A stretch of DNA of 64,000 bases from JACRAR01 sp041674385 (GCA_041674385.1 JBAYVU010000005.1:1-64000), one strand, 5' to 3'. Numbered from the stretch's first letter, positions 1 through 8,925 are shown. The notes: generated by a model from the sequence alone, not told the origin. A program made the numbers and translations.

Positions 1-180
1 ACCGCGTCGGTCGGTTCGTCGCAAGCGCCGACCGCCGCCGCGGACAACTCTGCACCTTCCACAATCCGCCCGGTGTCCACTTATAAATCGGGGAAAGCTG
101 TTCAAACCAACGGAGCCACTTCTAACCCCACCTCTTGGCAAGGCCCTTCTGTCAGATCAAGTCTGAACTTCTACACATAA
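1..180 (+). CDS. C-terminal end of an unidentified protein (runs off the window)
   Basis: Frame 1 is open from the first base to a TAA at 178-180, giving about 59 residues without a start in the window. The peptide is rich in Ser, Thr, Ala, Pro and Asn and ends in NFYT, which resembles a disordered C-terminal tail. No family can be recognised. Another frame is also open for most of this stretch, so coding is only a possibility. No clear terminator follows; 181-362 holds no gene that I can see. Confidence 0.3.
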   Translation, partial: TASVGSSQAPTAAADNSAPSTIRPVSTYKSGKAVQTNGATSNPTSWQGPSVRSSLNFYT

Positions 181-362
181 AGCAACCTGAAAGCGTCAAT
201 ATCAATTGCCGCCTTAAGCTGTCGTCATTCGATTTACGCATGTGCTATATGCTGGAATGAGCGTCGCCACTTGGTAGCCTCGTTAAGTAGATGTCTTCAT
301 GGAAATGGGGTTACAAACCTTCGAAGCTTGGCAGTTACCCAATTTATGCAAAATCATCCTTG

Positions 363-653
363 CTACGCTGCAGTGGCAAGCTGAAGATTGATGGTCTTAC
401 CGAGAGCCGCCGCAGCGCTTGCTAGGGTGGTCAGCGTCAGGCTGGTGTCCTCCTCATCAAGCAACCGATTCAAAGCCGCTCGACTTGTGTGCATGCGCTT
501 TGCCAACGCTGTCTTGGTGAGATTCTGATTTTTCATTTCTTCGGCAATCTGCCAAGCAATGACCCGTTTTAGGGCAACTGCGGTCGTATCGTCAAGCATT
601 GCCTCTTCTTTGAGGAAGTCATCAAAGTTACTGCCGATATTTTTCTTGGCCAT
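363..653 (-). CDS. HigA-like HTH antitoxin
   Basis: A 96-residue protein with a C-terminal XRE-type helix-turn-helix (residues about 35-85, with the pattern LTKTALAKRMHTSRAALNRLL) that should bind DNA and neutralise the toxin encoded just upstream. The frame is open further upstream to 821, but that extension lies over the toxin gene. The ATG at 651-653 sits only 2 nt after the toxin stop, so it is the natural start and implies translational coupling. The toxin-first order is typical of higBA pairs. Likely autoregulated through the palindrome at 1007-1022. Confidence 0.85.
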   Translation of the reverse strand: MAKKNIGSNFDDFLKEEAMLDDTTAVALKRVIAWQIAEEMKNQNLTKTALAKRMHTSRAALNRLLDEEDTSLTLTTLASAAAALGKTINLQLATAA

Positions 654-655
654 GC

Positions 656-997
656 TTATCTCCGCTTTAACTGTTTCAACCGTTCTCTGGCCAAGTCCAG
701 ATCGGGCTTGGGAGTAACTTGTTGCTTCTTGATGAATCCATTTAGCAGAACCATCGTTTGACCATCCAAGGCAAACAGGACGCGCGCGATGCGATTGTCC
801 AGCTTGATCCTGATTTCCCAAATGTCACCACCCAAGTGACCCACCAAGGGCATTCCGAGAGGCCAACCGAACTGTACAGTCTTGATATCCTCGCCAATAG
901 TTCTGCGGTCGGCTGCTGGCAATTTCTTTAGCCAATCCCTGACGGGTTCAGCACCGGTATCAGTTCTGAAGAAACACACCTCGAGAACAGGTTTCAT
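656..997 (-). CDS. HigB/RelE-type toxin (phage Gp49-like family)
   Basis: A 113-residue protein of the phage-derived Gp49-like/HigB toxin family, ribosome-dependent mRNA interferases. Family marks are the stretches GGDIWEIRIK, RIARVLFAL and LLNGFIKK, with the basic C-terminal helix (LARERLKQLKRR). It is the first gene of a two-gene minus-strand operon and the antitoxin starts 2 nt after its stop. Whether the toxin is active cannot be judged from sequence. Confidence 0.85.
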   Translation of the reverse strand: MKPVLEVCFFRTDTGAEPVRDWLKKLPAADRRTIGEDIKTVQFGWPLGMPLVGHLGGDIWEIRIKLDNRIARVLFALDGQTMVLLNGFIKKQQVTPKPDLDLARERLKQLKRR

Positions 998-1006
998 ATT
1001 CTCAAT

Positions 1007-1022
1007 GTATCAATATTGGTAC
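1007..1022. promoter_or_regulatory. Palindromic operator upstream of the HigBA-like pair
   Basis: GTATCAATATTGGTAC is a 16-bp palindrome with one mismatched pair. It begins 10 bp upstream of the toxin ATG (995-997, minus strand). Position and symmetry fit an autoregulatory site for the HTH antitoxin. The assignment to that protein is inference. Confidence 0.5.
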
Positions 1023-1171
1023 GTTATTGCAAGTGCTTTCATCGACGTCCTGGTGGCAGTGTTCGGATAGTTGCTGATTGAACGCCCGTCCATCTGGAAA
1101 ACACTGATTGGCTATCTCGGGCAGTTGGTTGGGTCGCTAACCGCCCGGTCGAAATACTCAGTAGCCGTTCG

Positions 1172-1230
1172 CCAATACCCAACTTTAGGAGGGTAGTTTT
1201 TTGGATGGGCTAATTCCTATACTTCCTTGC
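1172..1230 (+). promoter_or_regulatory. Activator-type promoter with ACCC-N10-GGGT dyad (copy 1)
   Basis: The 399-nt gap 998-1396 holds an 18-bp dyad with half-sites ACCC (1177-1180) and GGGT (1191-1194). It is followed, 24 nt from dyad end to hexamer start, by a -10-like TATACT (1218-1223). If +1 is near 1230 the dyad centre lies near -44.5, and no good -35 hexamer is present, which fits activator-dependent transcription. A second copy with the same spacing is at 8627-8678. It would drive the DUF1214-sulfotransferase genes. The MalT-like regulator at 5518 is a candidate binder (inference). Confidence 0.55.
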
Positions 1231-1396
1231 GCCTAAGCCAGAACGATCTTCCATTTGGCATATATGAAATGGAAATGGCGAATATCTTTCATGGTTGAGC
1301 GCTCATGGCAAACGGGCAAGCTTGTCGAGCGTATAAGAATTCATTTCCGCAGCGCAGTTATTGTTGGCTAACCAAAACATGAGGGGACAATTTAAG

Positions 1397-2659
1397 ATGA
1401 AAGAGGATGCTGTTTGGAATCAATATCAAGAATTCAAGCCAATACAGTCGAGGGAATGGCGTACCTATATCGATCGGGAGTGGCGTGCATTTATCGATCC
1501 TCTGGCATCAATGGCGGATCGACTTTCAGGTTGGTTGAGCAATCCGCAAGACGAGCAGCTGCGACATGAATTCTATAAATATATTCTTCTAAATCTCTCC
1601 AATGGATACATCGCGTGGTTGTACGCCGACACCGAACATCCGGATTTTTATCCGTTCATTTCGATAGCGCATAACACCTTCGTGCCGAATCCGGATTTTG
1701 TTTACTGCCATACGCCGCTTGACGACAAGGGGGTCTACAAGATTTCCGGTTACCGTGGGACGGTCAGGACGATCGACTTCCAGTTGGGAACCGGCATGCT
1801 CATGGCGCGAGGAATCATAGACGGTAAATTCTGCGGAGAGAGCAAGGCGAACTACGATCTGGACGATGGCGTTCATTTAGACAAGGATGGGGCATTTGAG
1901 GTGATCCTCAGTCCGTCCCGTCCGGAGGGCTACAAGGGGGATTGGTGGCAGCTTCCAGCGACTGTTACCTATCTCATGGTGCGGCAGATATCTTATGACT
2001 GGCTGCACGAGGTGGACGGACGACTGGCGATTGAGCGGCTGGATCGTCCGGCAATCAAGCCTCGTCCCAGCGCCGAGAAACTGGCGGAGCAAATTAGGAA
2101 CGTCATGGCCTGGACGGAAAACATCCTTGATGTGACCGCCGATTGGTCCAGGAGATTTACCGGGCACGCCGAGGTCAACGAGCTTAAGTACGTTACCCCG
2201 GCGGAATTCGCGTTGCTGGTCAACCAACGGTACGCCTGGGGCCGGTTCGAACTGGCCCCGGATGAAGCTTTGATAGTGGAAGCCAAGATGCCCGGACAGG
2301 TTCGCTATTTTGGCTTCGACCTCCACGACGATCTCAATTTCGTCATTGACTGGATGAATCGGCAGTCCACGCTGAACGGCCATGCCGCCAAAGTCGATAA
2401 GGACGGGATGCTCCGCATCGTGATTTCCGCCCAGGATCCTGGCGTACCCAACTGGCTCGACAACGCAGGGTACGAAAAAGGAATGATCTGCGCGCGCTGG
2501 CAAAAATGCGACATCTATCCCGAGCACACCACTAGGAAAGTCAAGACTGCCGATGTTCGAAACCATCTTCCGGCCGATACACCGGTGGTGACCTTCGAAC
2601 AGCGCGACGCAGACATCCGCAATCGGCGGAAGGGCCTGCAATTGCGCAAGCGGTGGTAG
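1397..2659 (+). CDS. DUF1214 domain-containing protein
   Basis: A 420-residue protein of unknown biochemical role belonging to the DUF1214 group. Recognisable parts are the central segment with GVYKISGYRGTVRTIDFQ and the later WWQLP motif typical of these proteins. I chose the ATG at 1397 because GAGGGGAC lies about 9 nt upstream; a start at 1361 in the same frame has no such site. It is the first gene after the dyad promoter, and two sulfotransferase genes follow on the same strand 127 nt downstream. No signal peptide or membrane segment is evident. It may act on, or bind, the substrate to be sulfonated, but this is a guess from context. Confidence 0.75.
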   Translation: MKEDAVWNQYQEFKPIQSREWRTYIDREWRAFIDPLASMADRLSGWLSNPQDEQLRHEFYKYILLNLSNGYIAWLYADTEHPDFYPFISIAHNTFVPNPDFVYCHTPLDDKGVYKISGYRGTVRTIDFQLGTGMLMARGIIDGKFCGESKANYDLDDGVHLDKDGAFEVILSPSRPEGYKGDWWQLPATVTYLMVRQISYDWLHEVDGRLAIERLDRPAIKPRPSAEKLAEQIRNVMAWTENILDVTADWSRRFTGHAEVNELKYVTPAEFALLVNQRYAWGRFELAPDEALIVEAKMPGQVRYFGFDLHDDLNFVIDWMNRQSTLNGHAAKVDKDGMLRIVISAQDPGVPNWLDNAGYEKGMICARWQKCDIYPEHTTRKVKTADVRNHLPADTPVVTFEQRDADIRNRRKGLQLRKRW

Positions 2660-2786
2660 CCCGTCAGGGTTTGGAAGGAGCGTTCGCGAGAAGTTCTCCC
2701 TCGATCACAAGCGAAGCGGGAGCGGGTGAGTCTTGGTGGTGGTCGATTGAGAATAGAAAAAACAAGTTACTGAGAGGAGCGTTATT

Positions 2787-4055
2787 TTGACCAACGAGTT
2801 CACAAAACGCAGACAGGAGTTCACTCCCGAACCAAGGCCGGACTGGGTTCGTCGCATCAATGAAGAAGGCAGTTGCATGGATATCAAGAGCCTGGTGCCT
2901 TTGGACGAAAACTCGCTCATCGAGACGGCCAAGGCCAATACCGGCTTGAGCGATTTCGGCGCAGACGATTGGCGCGAGCGGTTTCAGATTTTGGTGAAAG
3001 CCTTTGACGAGGAGTCGCAACTGAATCTTTTGGGGCGTCTTATGACCCGCGCCGATATGCTGACATTCCTGCAAGCAAGATTGCAAATCGAAGACACCTA
3101 CAAGCGACATCCAGAAATCGATGAAGAAGAAATTCATCAGCCTATATATATTGTAGGCCAGGGCCGCTCCGGGACTTCGTTTTTGCAGTATTTGCTTTCC
3201 GCAGACCCGAACAACGGGACCCCGATGAAATGGGAAATTATGGCGCCTTGCCCGCCACCGGAAAAAGCCACCTACCTCACCGACCCCCGCATCGCCAAGG
3301 TGAGAGGTTTCGCCGATCAATTCAAACGGGTCTCTCCCGAGATCATATCCATGCATGATTACTCGGGGGACATTCCCACGGAAAGCCACCAGGTCTTGTG
3401 CCTGACCTTCGGCGCCCCTGGTTGGATGTCCGCGATCTACGGGCAGGCGCCGAGTTTTATCGCGTACATGCAAAAGCAGTCGATGGTGCCGATATACGAA
3501 TATGAGAAACGGGTCATGAAGTTGTTGCAATGGAAGAATCCACGCAAACACTGGGTGATGAAATCGCCTCTATGTCTTCCGGATTTGCCGGAAATACTCA
3601 AGGTCCACCCGGATGTGGCATTTGTCTTTACACATCGTGACCCGGTGAAAGCGCTTGCGTCGATGGTGAATCTCGTTGGAGCGATGCACTGGAACAGAAG
3701 CGACCAGCCTTACATCGATGGTCACGACGCTCTCACCAACGCTGAGGTCAGCGCATCGTTGTTAGCGCTGCCTATCGATTGGCTCGAAACGGGGGTGATA
3801 CCTAAGAAGCAATTGTTCAACATCCAGTATCAGGATCTGATCAAAGCCCCGGTTCAGACCGTCGCCGAGATGTATGGCTATTTTGGTATCGAAATGTCCG
3901 AGGAGAGTCGGCAAGCCATACAAAGATATTTGGATGAGAACCCTCGTTCCAGCAAGCCGCCGCACAAATATCCCGCATTTCACGGCGATCTGAAAATGGA
4001 ACGGAAAGCCTATGAGCGCTACCAGTCCTATTTCAATGTGCCGAACGAGATCTGA
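2787..4055 (+). CDS. Sulfotransferase family protein, copy 1
   Basis: A 422-residue cytosolic sulfotransferase-like protein. The 5'-phosphosulfate loop is GRSGTS (residues 126-131). The 3'-phosphate motif is HRDP (283-286) with Ser292 at the expected spacing, so PAPS binding is well supported. The acceptor substrate is unknown. The start is TTG at 2787, with GAGAGGAG about 8 nt upstream; the neighbouring paralogue has the same TTG and leader. The N-terminal 30 residues (RRQEFTPEPRPDWVRRINEEG) precede the catalytic domain in both copies. It is separated by only 25 nt from the next copy and is probably co-transcribed. PAPS-forming and PAP-removing genes lie 5 kb downstream. Confidence 0.85.
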   Translation: MTNEFTKRRQEFTPEPRPDWVRRINEEGSCMDIKSLVPLDENSLIETAKANTGLSDFGADDWRERFQILVKAFDEESQLNLLGRLMTRADMLTFLQARLQIEDTYKRHPEIDEEEIHQPIYIVGQGRSGTSFLQYLLSADPNNGTPMKWEIMAPCPPPEKATYLTDPRIAKVRGFADQFKRVSPEIISMHDYSGDIPTESHQVLCLTFGAPGWMSAIYGQAPSFIAYMQKQSMVPIYEYEKRVMKLLQWKNPRKHWVMKSPLCLPDLPEILKVHPDVAFVFTHRDPVKALASMVNLVGAMHWNRSDQPYIDGHDALTNAEVSASLLALPIDWLETGVIPKKQLFNIQYQDLIKAPVQTVAEMYGYFGIEMSEESRQAIQRYLDENPRSSKPPHKYPAFHGDLKMERKAYERYQSYFNVPNEI

Positions 4056-4080
4056 TGGGACGATAGAGAGGAGAATTATT

Positions 4081-5352
4081 TTGAATAATGATTTTACAAG
4101 CCGCAGGCAGCAATGGTCCCCCGAACCAAGACCCGAGTGGGTGCGCCGCATCAATGAAGAAGGCAGTTGCATGGATATCAAGAGCCTGGTGCCTTTGGAT
4201 GAAAATTCATTGATAGAAACGGCAAAAGCGAACACTGGACTCAGCGATTTCGGCGCAGATGATTGGCACGAGCGTTTTCAGGTCATAGTGAAAGCCTTCG
4301 ACGAGGAGTCGGAACTCACGCTGATGGGTCGCTTGATGACCCGTTCCGACATGCTGATGTTCCTGCAAGCGAGATTGCAGATAGAGGACACCTATAAACG
4401 GCATCCGGAGATTAACGATGAGGAGATTCGCCAACCAATAGTCATTATTGGTCAGGGACGTTCCGGAACTTCGTTCATGCAAAATCTGGTGTCGGTTGAC
4501 CCGAACAACGGGACCTCGAAAACCTGGGAAATCATGTCTCCCTGCCCGCCGCCGGAAAAAGCCACCTACCTCACCGACCCGCGTATCACCAAGCTGAAAT
4601 ATCTGGCCGATCAAGTCAATCGGGTCACGCCCGAAGTTGAATCCATCCATGAAATGTCGGCTGAATTGCCCGAAGAAAATCATCGCATCCTGTGCTTGAC
4701 ATTTGGTTCCGCCGGTTGGATTTCCGTGTTTTACGGACAAGTGCCGAGTTTTGCCGCGTATATGCAAAAGCAATCCATGGTGCCCATCTATGAATATGAA
4801 AAGAGAGTCTTGAAATTGCTGCAATGGAAAAATCCGCGCAAGCACTGGATACTAAAGTCGCCGTTTTGCATCATTGATATGCCGGAAATACTCAAGGTCT
4901 ATCCGGATGTGGCATTTGTCTGGACACATCGGGACCCCGTGAAAGCCCTCGGGTCGTTGGTGAGTACCGTGGGAACGCTAATGTGGTGCAGAACCGATCA
5001 TCCGTTTATCGGTGACTCCCTCATGGCGTTTACCAGTGCCGATGCCAGCGCGGCGATGGTGTCCCAGCCGATTGAATGGCTGGAAACGGGCGTGATACCC
5101 CGGAAACAGTTATTCAACATGCAGTACGCGGACTTCCTTAAGGACCCTCTTGCTGGCGTTGCCGACATGTATGCCTATTTCAATATTGAAATGACTAACG
5201 AGGGACGGCAAGCCATGCAGAAGTATCTGGATGACAACCCCAGATCAAGCAGGCCTCCGCATAAATATCCAACGCATCATGACAATCTTGATATGGAACG
5301 GAAAGCGTATGCGCGCTACCAGGCTTATTTCAATGTGCCCAATGAGATATGA
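4081..5352 (+). CDS. Sulfotransferase family protein, copy 2 (tandem paralogue)
   Basis: A 423-residue paralogue of the preceding gene, alignable over its whole length with very few gaps and sharing roughly two thirds of residues. It keeps GRSGTS (PAPS 5' loop) and HRDPVKALGS (3'-phosphate site). The acceptor-facing middle region differs more, suggesting a different substrate. The frame extends upstream to 4012, inside copy 1, but TTG at 4081 after GAGAGGAG reproduces the start of copy 1 exactly and is preferred. A 53-nt block (4147-4199) is identical to 2853-2905 of copy 1. The C-terminus FNVPNEI is the same in both. Confidence 0.85.
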   Translation: MNNDFTSRRQQWSPEPRPEWVRRINEEGSCMDIKSLVPLDENSLIETAKANTGLSDFGADDWHERFQVIVKAFDEESELTLMGRLMTRSDMLMFLQARLQIEDTYKRHPEINDEEIRQPIVIIGQGRSGTSFMQNLVSVDPNNGTSKTWEIMSPCPPPEKATYLTDPRITKLKYLADQVNRVTPEVESIHEMSAELPEENHRILCLTFGSAGWISVFYGQVPSFAAYMQKQSMVPIYEYEKRVLKLLQWKNPRKHWILKSPFCIIDMPEILKVYPDVAFVWTHRDPVKALGSLVSTVGTLMWCRTDHPFIGDSLMAFTSADASAAMVSQPIEWLETGVIPRKQLFNMQYADFLKDPLAGVADMYAYFNIEMTNEGRQAMQKYLDDNPRSSRPPHKYPTHHDNLDMERKAYARYQAYFNVPNEI

Positions 5353-5517
5353 ATGGAGACACGGACGAGTTGATGGCATGACTTCAATATGGAGGAACGC
5401 GCCATGCCAGGCGCACATGTGTAGAATCATTTAATGGGTCACTCTACCGCGAAACATATGCCGTCGTCGATATATCGCGAACGCCGCGCCATCAAAGCGA
5501 ATTGAGGAGAATTCCTA

Positions 5518-8283
5518 ATGGTGGGTAAACATCCCAGGGAGCCGTCCGGCCGACGACAAAATCCGCGCGATTCGCGCGGATCTGCACCGCCGAGCTTCAT
5601 GTTCCAACCGGTGTGCACGCAGCTACTTGATGCAGTCGTTCGTGAAGGCTTTCGCCGCTCCAAGATTCTGAGCATTATCGCTCCGACGGGATACGGCAAG
5701 ACTGTCCTTATGTCCGAGTTGTTTAGCCGTTGGCATCAGGCCGGGGAAACGTGTTTCTGGATCGGGCTGGCTGATCGGAACATGGGCCTTGCACGAGTCG
5801 TGGCAGCAATGGAAGGGGTCATTCACGTCCATGAAGACGACACTCTTTCGTCGCAGCCGTTCCTCCCCGGCGATGAGCCCATTGAGAGCCGCATTGAGGT
5901 TCTCCTCGAGACCCTCTCGCAACTTTCCACAACGACGACGATATTCATCGACAATCTCAATTGCTGTAACGACGAGACTTTGGGTAACTTTCTCGACGCA
6001 TTGATCTTCCGGACCCCCGCAAGCATCCGGTTCGTCTGGTCGAGCTCGGTAGATATTCCGTTCAATCTGGCGCGAGCCAAGTTGAACGGTCTGATTCGCC
6101 AAGCGGGCTTTTCCGAGCTGAGCCTCAATGAAGCCGAAGTTCGTGAGCTCTTGGGCGCCGATATTGCACATAGCATAGGTGCCCAGGGGGTTAGCGCCCT
6201 GCTGCAACAAACCGAAGGCTGGCCGGCGGCAATACGTATGGCGCAAATCATCCTGGCGGACTCCCCGCAGCCCCTCACTACGCTCAATGCCTTTTCAGGT
6301 TCGGACGAGGACATCGCTCATCTGCTTAACCGCCAGGTACTCCAGGGGTTTCCCAAGGAGTTGCGCGAATTCGTCCTGCTATTGGCACAATTGCGCACGT
6401 TTTGTCTCGACTTGGCAAGACAGGCCACGGGAAGCAAAGAGGCGGGACATCACCTCGATTTTCTGTTCCAGCGTAACGTATTTGTCATCCCCTTGGACCG
6501 CAACCGCAAGTGGTATCGTCTGCACGGACTGTTCCGGGCATACTTGCTGAGCGAGGCCGAGCGTTCTCTGAGCCCTGAGCGCCGACGGGATGTTCTGAGG
6601 CGTGCAGCGGAATGGTGCGAGAAATCCGGCGACTGGCGAGATGCGGTCGACTATGCTCTGGCTGCTGAGGCCTATCCTTTCGCGAGTCGCCTGGTAGAAA
6701 AGATGGCGACAAGTTCGGTGCGGGAACGCGGCGATATCCGGCAATACATCCAGTGGGTAGAACGTCTTCAAGCCGAGAATGCTCAACTCGGATGGGAAAC
6801 ACAATTCTGGTTCGTATGGGCACTGCTTTTCAATCGCCGCTACGACTACGGTCGTCAGCAGCACGAGAAGCTTGTGGAACGCCTTTTGCAAAAATCGGAA
6901 ACGGACCTCACGGCACCCAAGGACCTGCCGCCTCGCCTGGATCACCTCCGCGTTTATCTGGATCTGTGCACTGACCACCTCATCGAGACTTACCACGGCG
7001 CGGAGCGCTGGCTTGCCGAAGAGCACACCGACAATGCATTCAGCGTTGCGTCGATTAACCTTATCAAGGTCGTTTGTCTCGCACACTTATTCAAGTTTCC
7101 TCAGGCAAGACAGAACATGCGTATCGCGGAGGGAATGCAGCGTCAATTTGGCGGCGATTATGGCATCGGCTGGACCAGCGCGATTAATGCAGTCCTGTCG
7201 ATTTATGAAGGCGACTATGTTCACGCTCACAAGGAATTGACGGCCGGCCTGTCGCTTACTCGTGACGCTCTGGGGGACGATGCCGGGCTCAGCGGGACGA
7301 TGGCTCTTGTCGGCGCCAAATGTGCGGTGGAGATGGGACTGAACGACGAAGCGCACAGCTTGCTCAGTCTTGGCTTGCGGACTGCGCTGAGCCACGGTTT
7401 GGTGGATACCACCGCCTTTGGTTTCGAAGCCGCCGTCAAGCTCTGGAGTGGGGTGGATGATGAAATCATTTCGATAACCGAACTGCGTGAAATCGCCAAC
7501 ACCTACCCGCCGCGCTTGTCACTAATGCTCTCGTGCTATCTGGTTCGGCGTTTACTGCGGCTCGGGCAGTTGCAGGACGCGATCACCGAAGCGAAATCGA
7601 TTGGATTGGGACCGGAGAGCGGTGTGATCAACGGGCTAGGCTCGCAGGCACTGACGATTCCCTGCTATCGGGATCTTTACGCCGCGACAGCAATTGAACT
7701 GAATCTCGCCATCGGCAAGATAAAACAGGCAGAGTCCCAGATCGCACATGAATTCCGGCTTGCCCGCGCCGAAGGTCGCACCGCGCGGCAGGTTGAGCTG
7801 ATGCTGGGGAAGGCGACGATTGCCATGTATATGGATAAGCTGGCGATAGCGACGAAAGAAATTATCTTCGCCATTATCGTCGCTGCAAAGCGGCGGATCG
7901 TGCGCCCATTTCACGACTATGCTCAGACCATGACCAACATCGTTAACGACACGACGGCCTCATCGTGGGCATTCACCGGCATAGATGAGGGGGAGTTCTT
8001 TGCTGAAATTTGCCGAAGTCTGCAGATCAATAGCCATCTCAAGCAAGAAAAAGCCGCCGTATGGAATGCAGAAGCCGGACAGTCTGTCACTCCGACAAAG
8101 CGTGAGATCGAACTGCTATCGCTGATCGACATGGGTTTGACGAACCAGGAAATGGCGAACTGTACAAACGTTTCGATCACAACGATCAAATGGCACCTCA
8201 GCAACCTGTATCGCAAACTCGGAGTGTCGAATCGCTCCGCTTCGCTCGCCCGTGCGCGCGGCTTGAAGCTCCTGTCCAAATAG
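5518..8283 (+). CDS. MalT/LuxR-type ATP-binding transcriptional regulator
   Basis: A 921-residue large LuxR-family (LAL/MalT-like) activator. Residues 55-62 (APTGYGKT) form a Walker A loop, and FIDNLN about 85 residues later is the Walker B strand. A long helical TPR-like middle follows, then a C-terminal LuxR helix-turn-helix from about 863 (TKREIELL, GLTNQEMA, TTIKWHLSNLYRKL). Such proteins are signal- and ATP-dependent activators. The ATG at 5518 follows GAGGAG. It lies between the sulfotransferases and the sulfate-activation genes, so it is the obvious candidate to act at the two dyad promoters (1172 and 8627); that link is inference. Confidence 0.9.
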   Translation: MVGKHPREPSGRRQNPRDSRGSAPPSFMFQPVCTQLLDAVVREGFRRSKILSIIAPTGYGKTVLMSELFSRWHQAGETCFWIGLADRNMGLARVVAAMEGVIHVHEDDTLSSQPFLPGDEPIESRIEVLLETLSQLSTTTTIFIDNLNCCNDETLGNFLDALIFRTPASIRFVWSSSVDIPFNLARAKLNGLIRQAGFSELSLNEAEVRELLGADIAHSIGAQGVSALLQQTEGWPAAIRMAQIILADSPQPLTTLNAFSGSDEDIAHLLNRQVLQGFPKELREFVLLLAQLRTFCLDLARQATGSKEAGHHLDFLFQRNVFVIPLDRNRKWYRLHGLFRAYLLSEAERSLSPERRRDVLRRAAEWCEKSGDWRDAVDYALAAEAYPFASRLVEKMATSSVRERGDIRQYIQWVERLQAENAQLGWETQFWFVWALLFNRRYDYGRQQHEKLVERLLQKSETDLTAPKDLPPRLDHLRVYLDLCTDHLIETYHGAERWLAEEHTDNAFSVASINLIKVVCLAHLFKFPQARQNMRIAEGMQRQFGGDYGIGWTSAINAVLSIYEGDYVHAHKELTAGLSLTRDALGDDAGLSGTMALVGAKCAVEMGLNDEAHSLLSLGLRTALSHGLVDTTAFGFEAAVKLWSGVDDEIISITELREIANTYPPRLSLMLSCYLVRRLLRLGQLQDAITEAKSIGLGPESGVINGLGSQALTIPCYRDLYAATAIELNLAIGKIKQAESQIAHEFRLARAEGRTARQVELMLGKATIAMYMDKLAIATKEIIFAIIVAAKRRIVRPFHDYAQTMTNIVNDTTASSWAFTGIDEGEFFAEICRSLQINSHLKQEKAAVWNAEAGQSVTPTKREIELLSLIDMGLTNQEMANCTNVSITTIKWHLSNLYRKLGVSNRSASLARARGLKLLSK

Positions 8284-8289
8284 AACGAC

Positions 8290-8517
8290 GTGCGACGTTT
8301 GCATGAATCCTGGAATTTCTACATCGTTTTTGGTGTATGGATACTTGCCGTCTATTTGCCGTACAGCTATTTCGTGATTAAGGCAGTCAAGAACCAGAAG
8401 GAAAGCGTGCGGCCTGTCGCTGCGCCCAGCATGGACGCGATCTTGGCGGTGGAAGAGGTTCTTAAGCTACGCCGCAGGCGTTTTCCATGGCGTCGTTCGC
8501 CGGCGATTCCTCTATAA
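8290..8517 (+). CDS. Small single-span membrane protein, hypothetical
   Basis: A 75-residue frame starting at GTG 8290, 6 nt after the regulator stop. Residues about 10-33 (FYIVFGVWILAVYLPYSYFV) form one hydrophobic helix, followed by a basic tail with RRRRFPWRR. No family is recognised. The close spacing suggests co-expression with the regulator. There is no strong ribosome binding site, so the gene call is tentative. Confidence 0.4.
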   Translation: MRRLHESWNFYIVFGVWILAVYLPYSYFVIKAVKNQKESVRPVAAPSMDAILAVEEVLKLRRRRFPWRRSPAIPL

Positions 8518-8626
8518 TTAGAGGCGAGCGGTGTGATGGGAAATCCGTCATCATACCGCCATCCCGTAGTGGGTCTGGTACTCCATGCCGGACATTTCTT
8601 CCTGCATAAGCTTTTTCTGGTCAGTT

Positions 8627-8685
8627 CCAATACCCTACTTTAGAAGGGTGGTTTGAAGGATAAAGCAATACTTACACTATGACAA
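8627..8685 (+). promoter_or_regulatory. Activator-type promoter with ACCC-N10-GGGT dyad (copy 2)
   Basis: The sequence CCAATACCCTACTTTAG at 8627-8643 is nearly the same as at 1172-1188. Half-sites are ACCC (8632-8635) and GGGT (8646-8649), and TACACT (8673-8678) stands at exactly the spacing of TATACT in copy 1. The dyad here is ACCCT-N8-AGGGT, slightly more symmetric. Downstream are the sulfotransferase remnant, the IS630-like frame and cysD-cysNC-cysQ, so this promoter may now feed sulfate activation (inference). Confidence 0.55.
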
Positions 8686-8753
8686 TGTTTTAAGAGCACT
8701 ACTTCTAGCTGTTTGCTTTGAGTTGGCTATACGAGAATAACTTGAATCGATAG

Positions 8754-8894
8754 GAGAAACGCCATGATTCAACCTGGATTCAATGCACTGAATGAAATCT
8801 GATGGACGACGTGGATGGATCGAGGATCCATTCCAGACGTGGAAGGGCATGGTAGAGAGTGGGACGACTCTCCCGTGGATACTCTCATTTAATG
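8754..8894 (+). pseudogene. Remnant of a third sulfotransferase copy
   Basis: A good ribosome site (AGGAG at 8754) precedes a 12-codon frame (8764-8802) ending FNALNEI-stop. This mirrors the shared C-terminus FNVPNEI-stop of the two intact sulfotransferases, and the bases around the stop (AATGAAATCTGATGGA) match the same place in copies 1 and 2. Downstream, TCATTTAATG (8885-8894) recurs after copy 2 at 5428-5437. Two hairpins follow the stop (8815-8831 and 8855-8872). The simplest reading is an internal deletion that joined the leader and the last codons of a former third copy. The rest of the 8518-8925 gap holds only the promoter above. Confidence 0.5.
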
Positions 8895-8925
8895 ACCAAT
8901 GCCGATTTTAGTTATGGCGTGAGCC

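Noticed and set aside
8551..8607. Short minus-strand frame of 18 codons ending QTHYGMAV, perhaps the tail of a lost gene
   Set aside because: Too short, a stop lies just upstream in the same frame, and I recognise no family.
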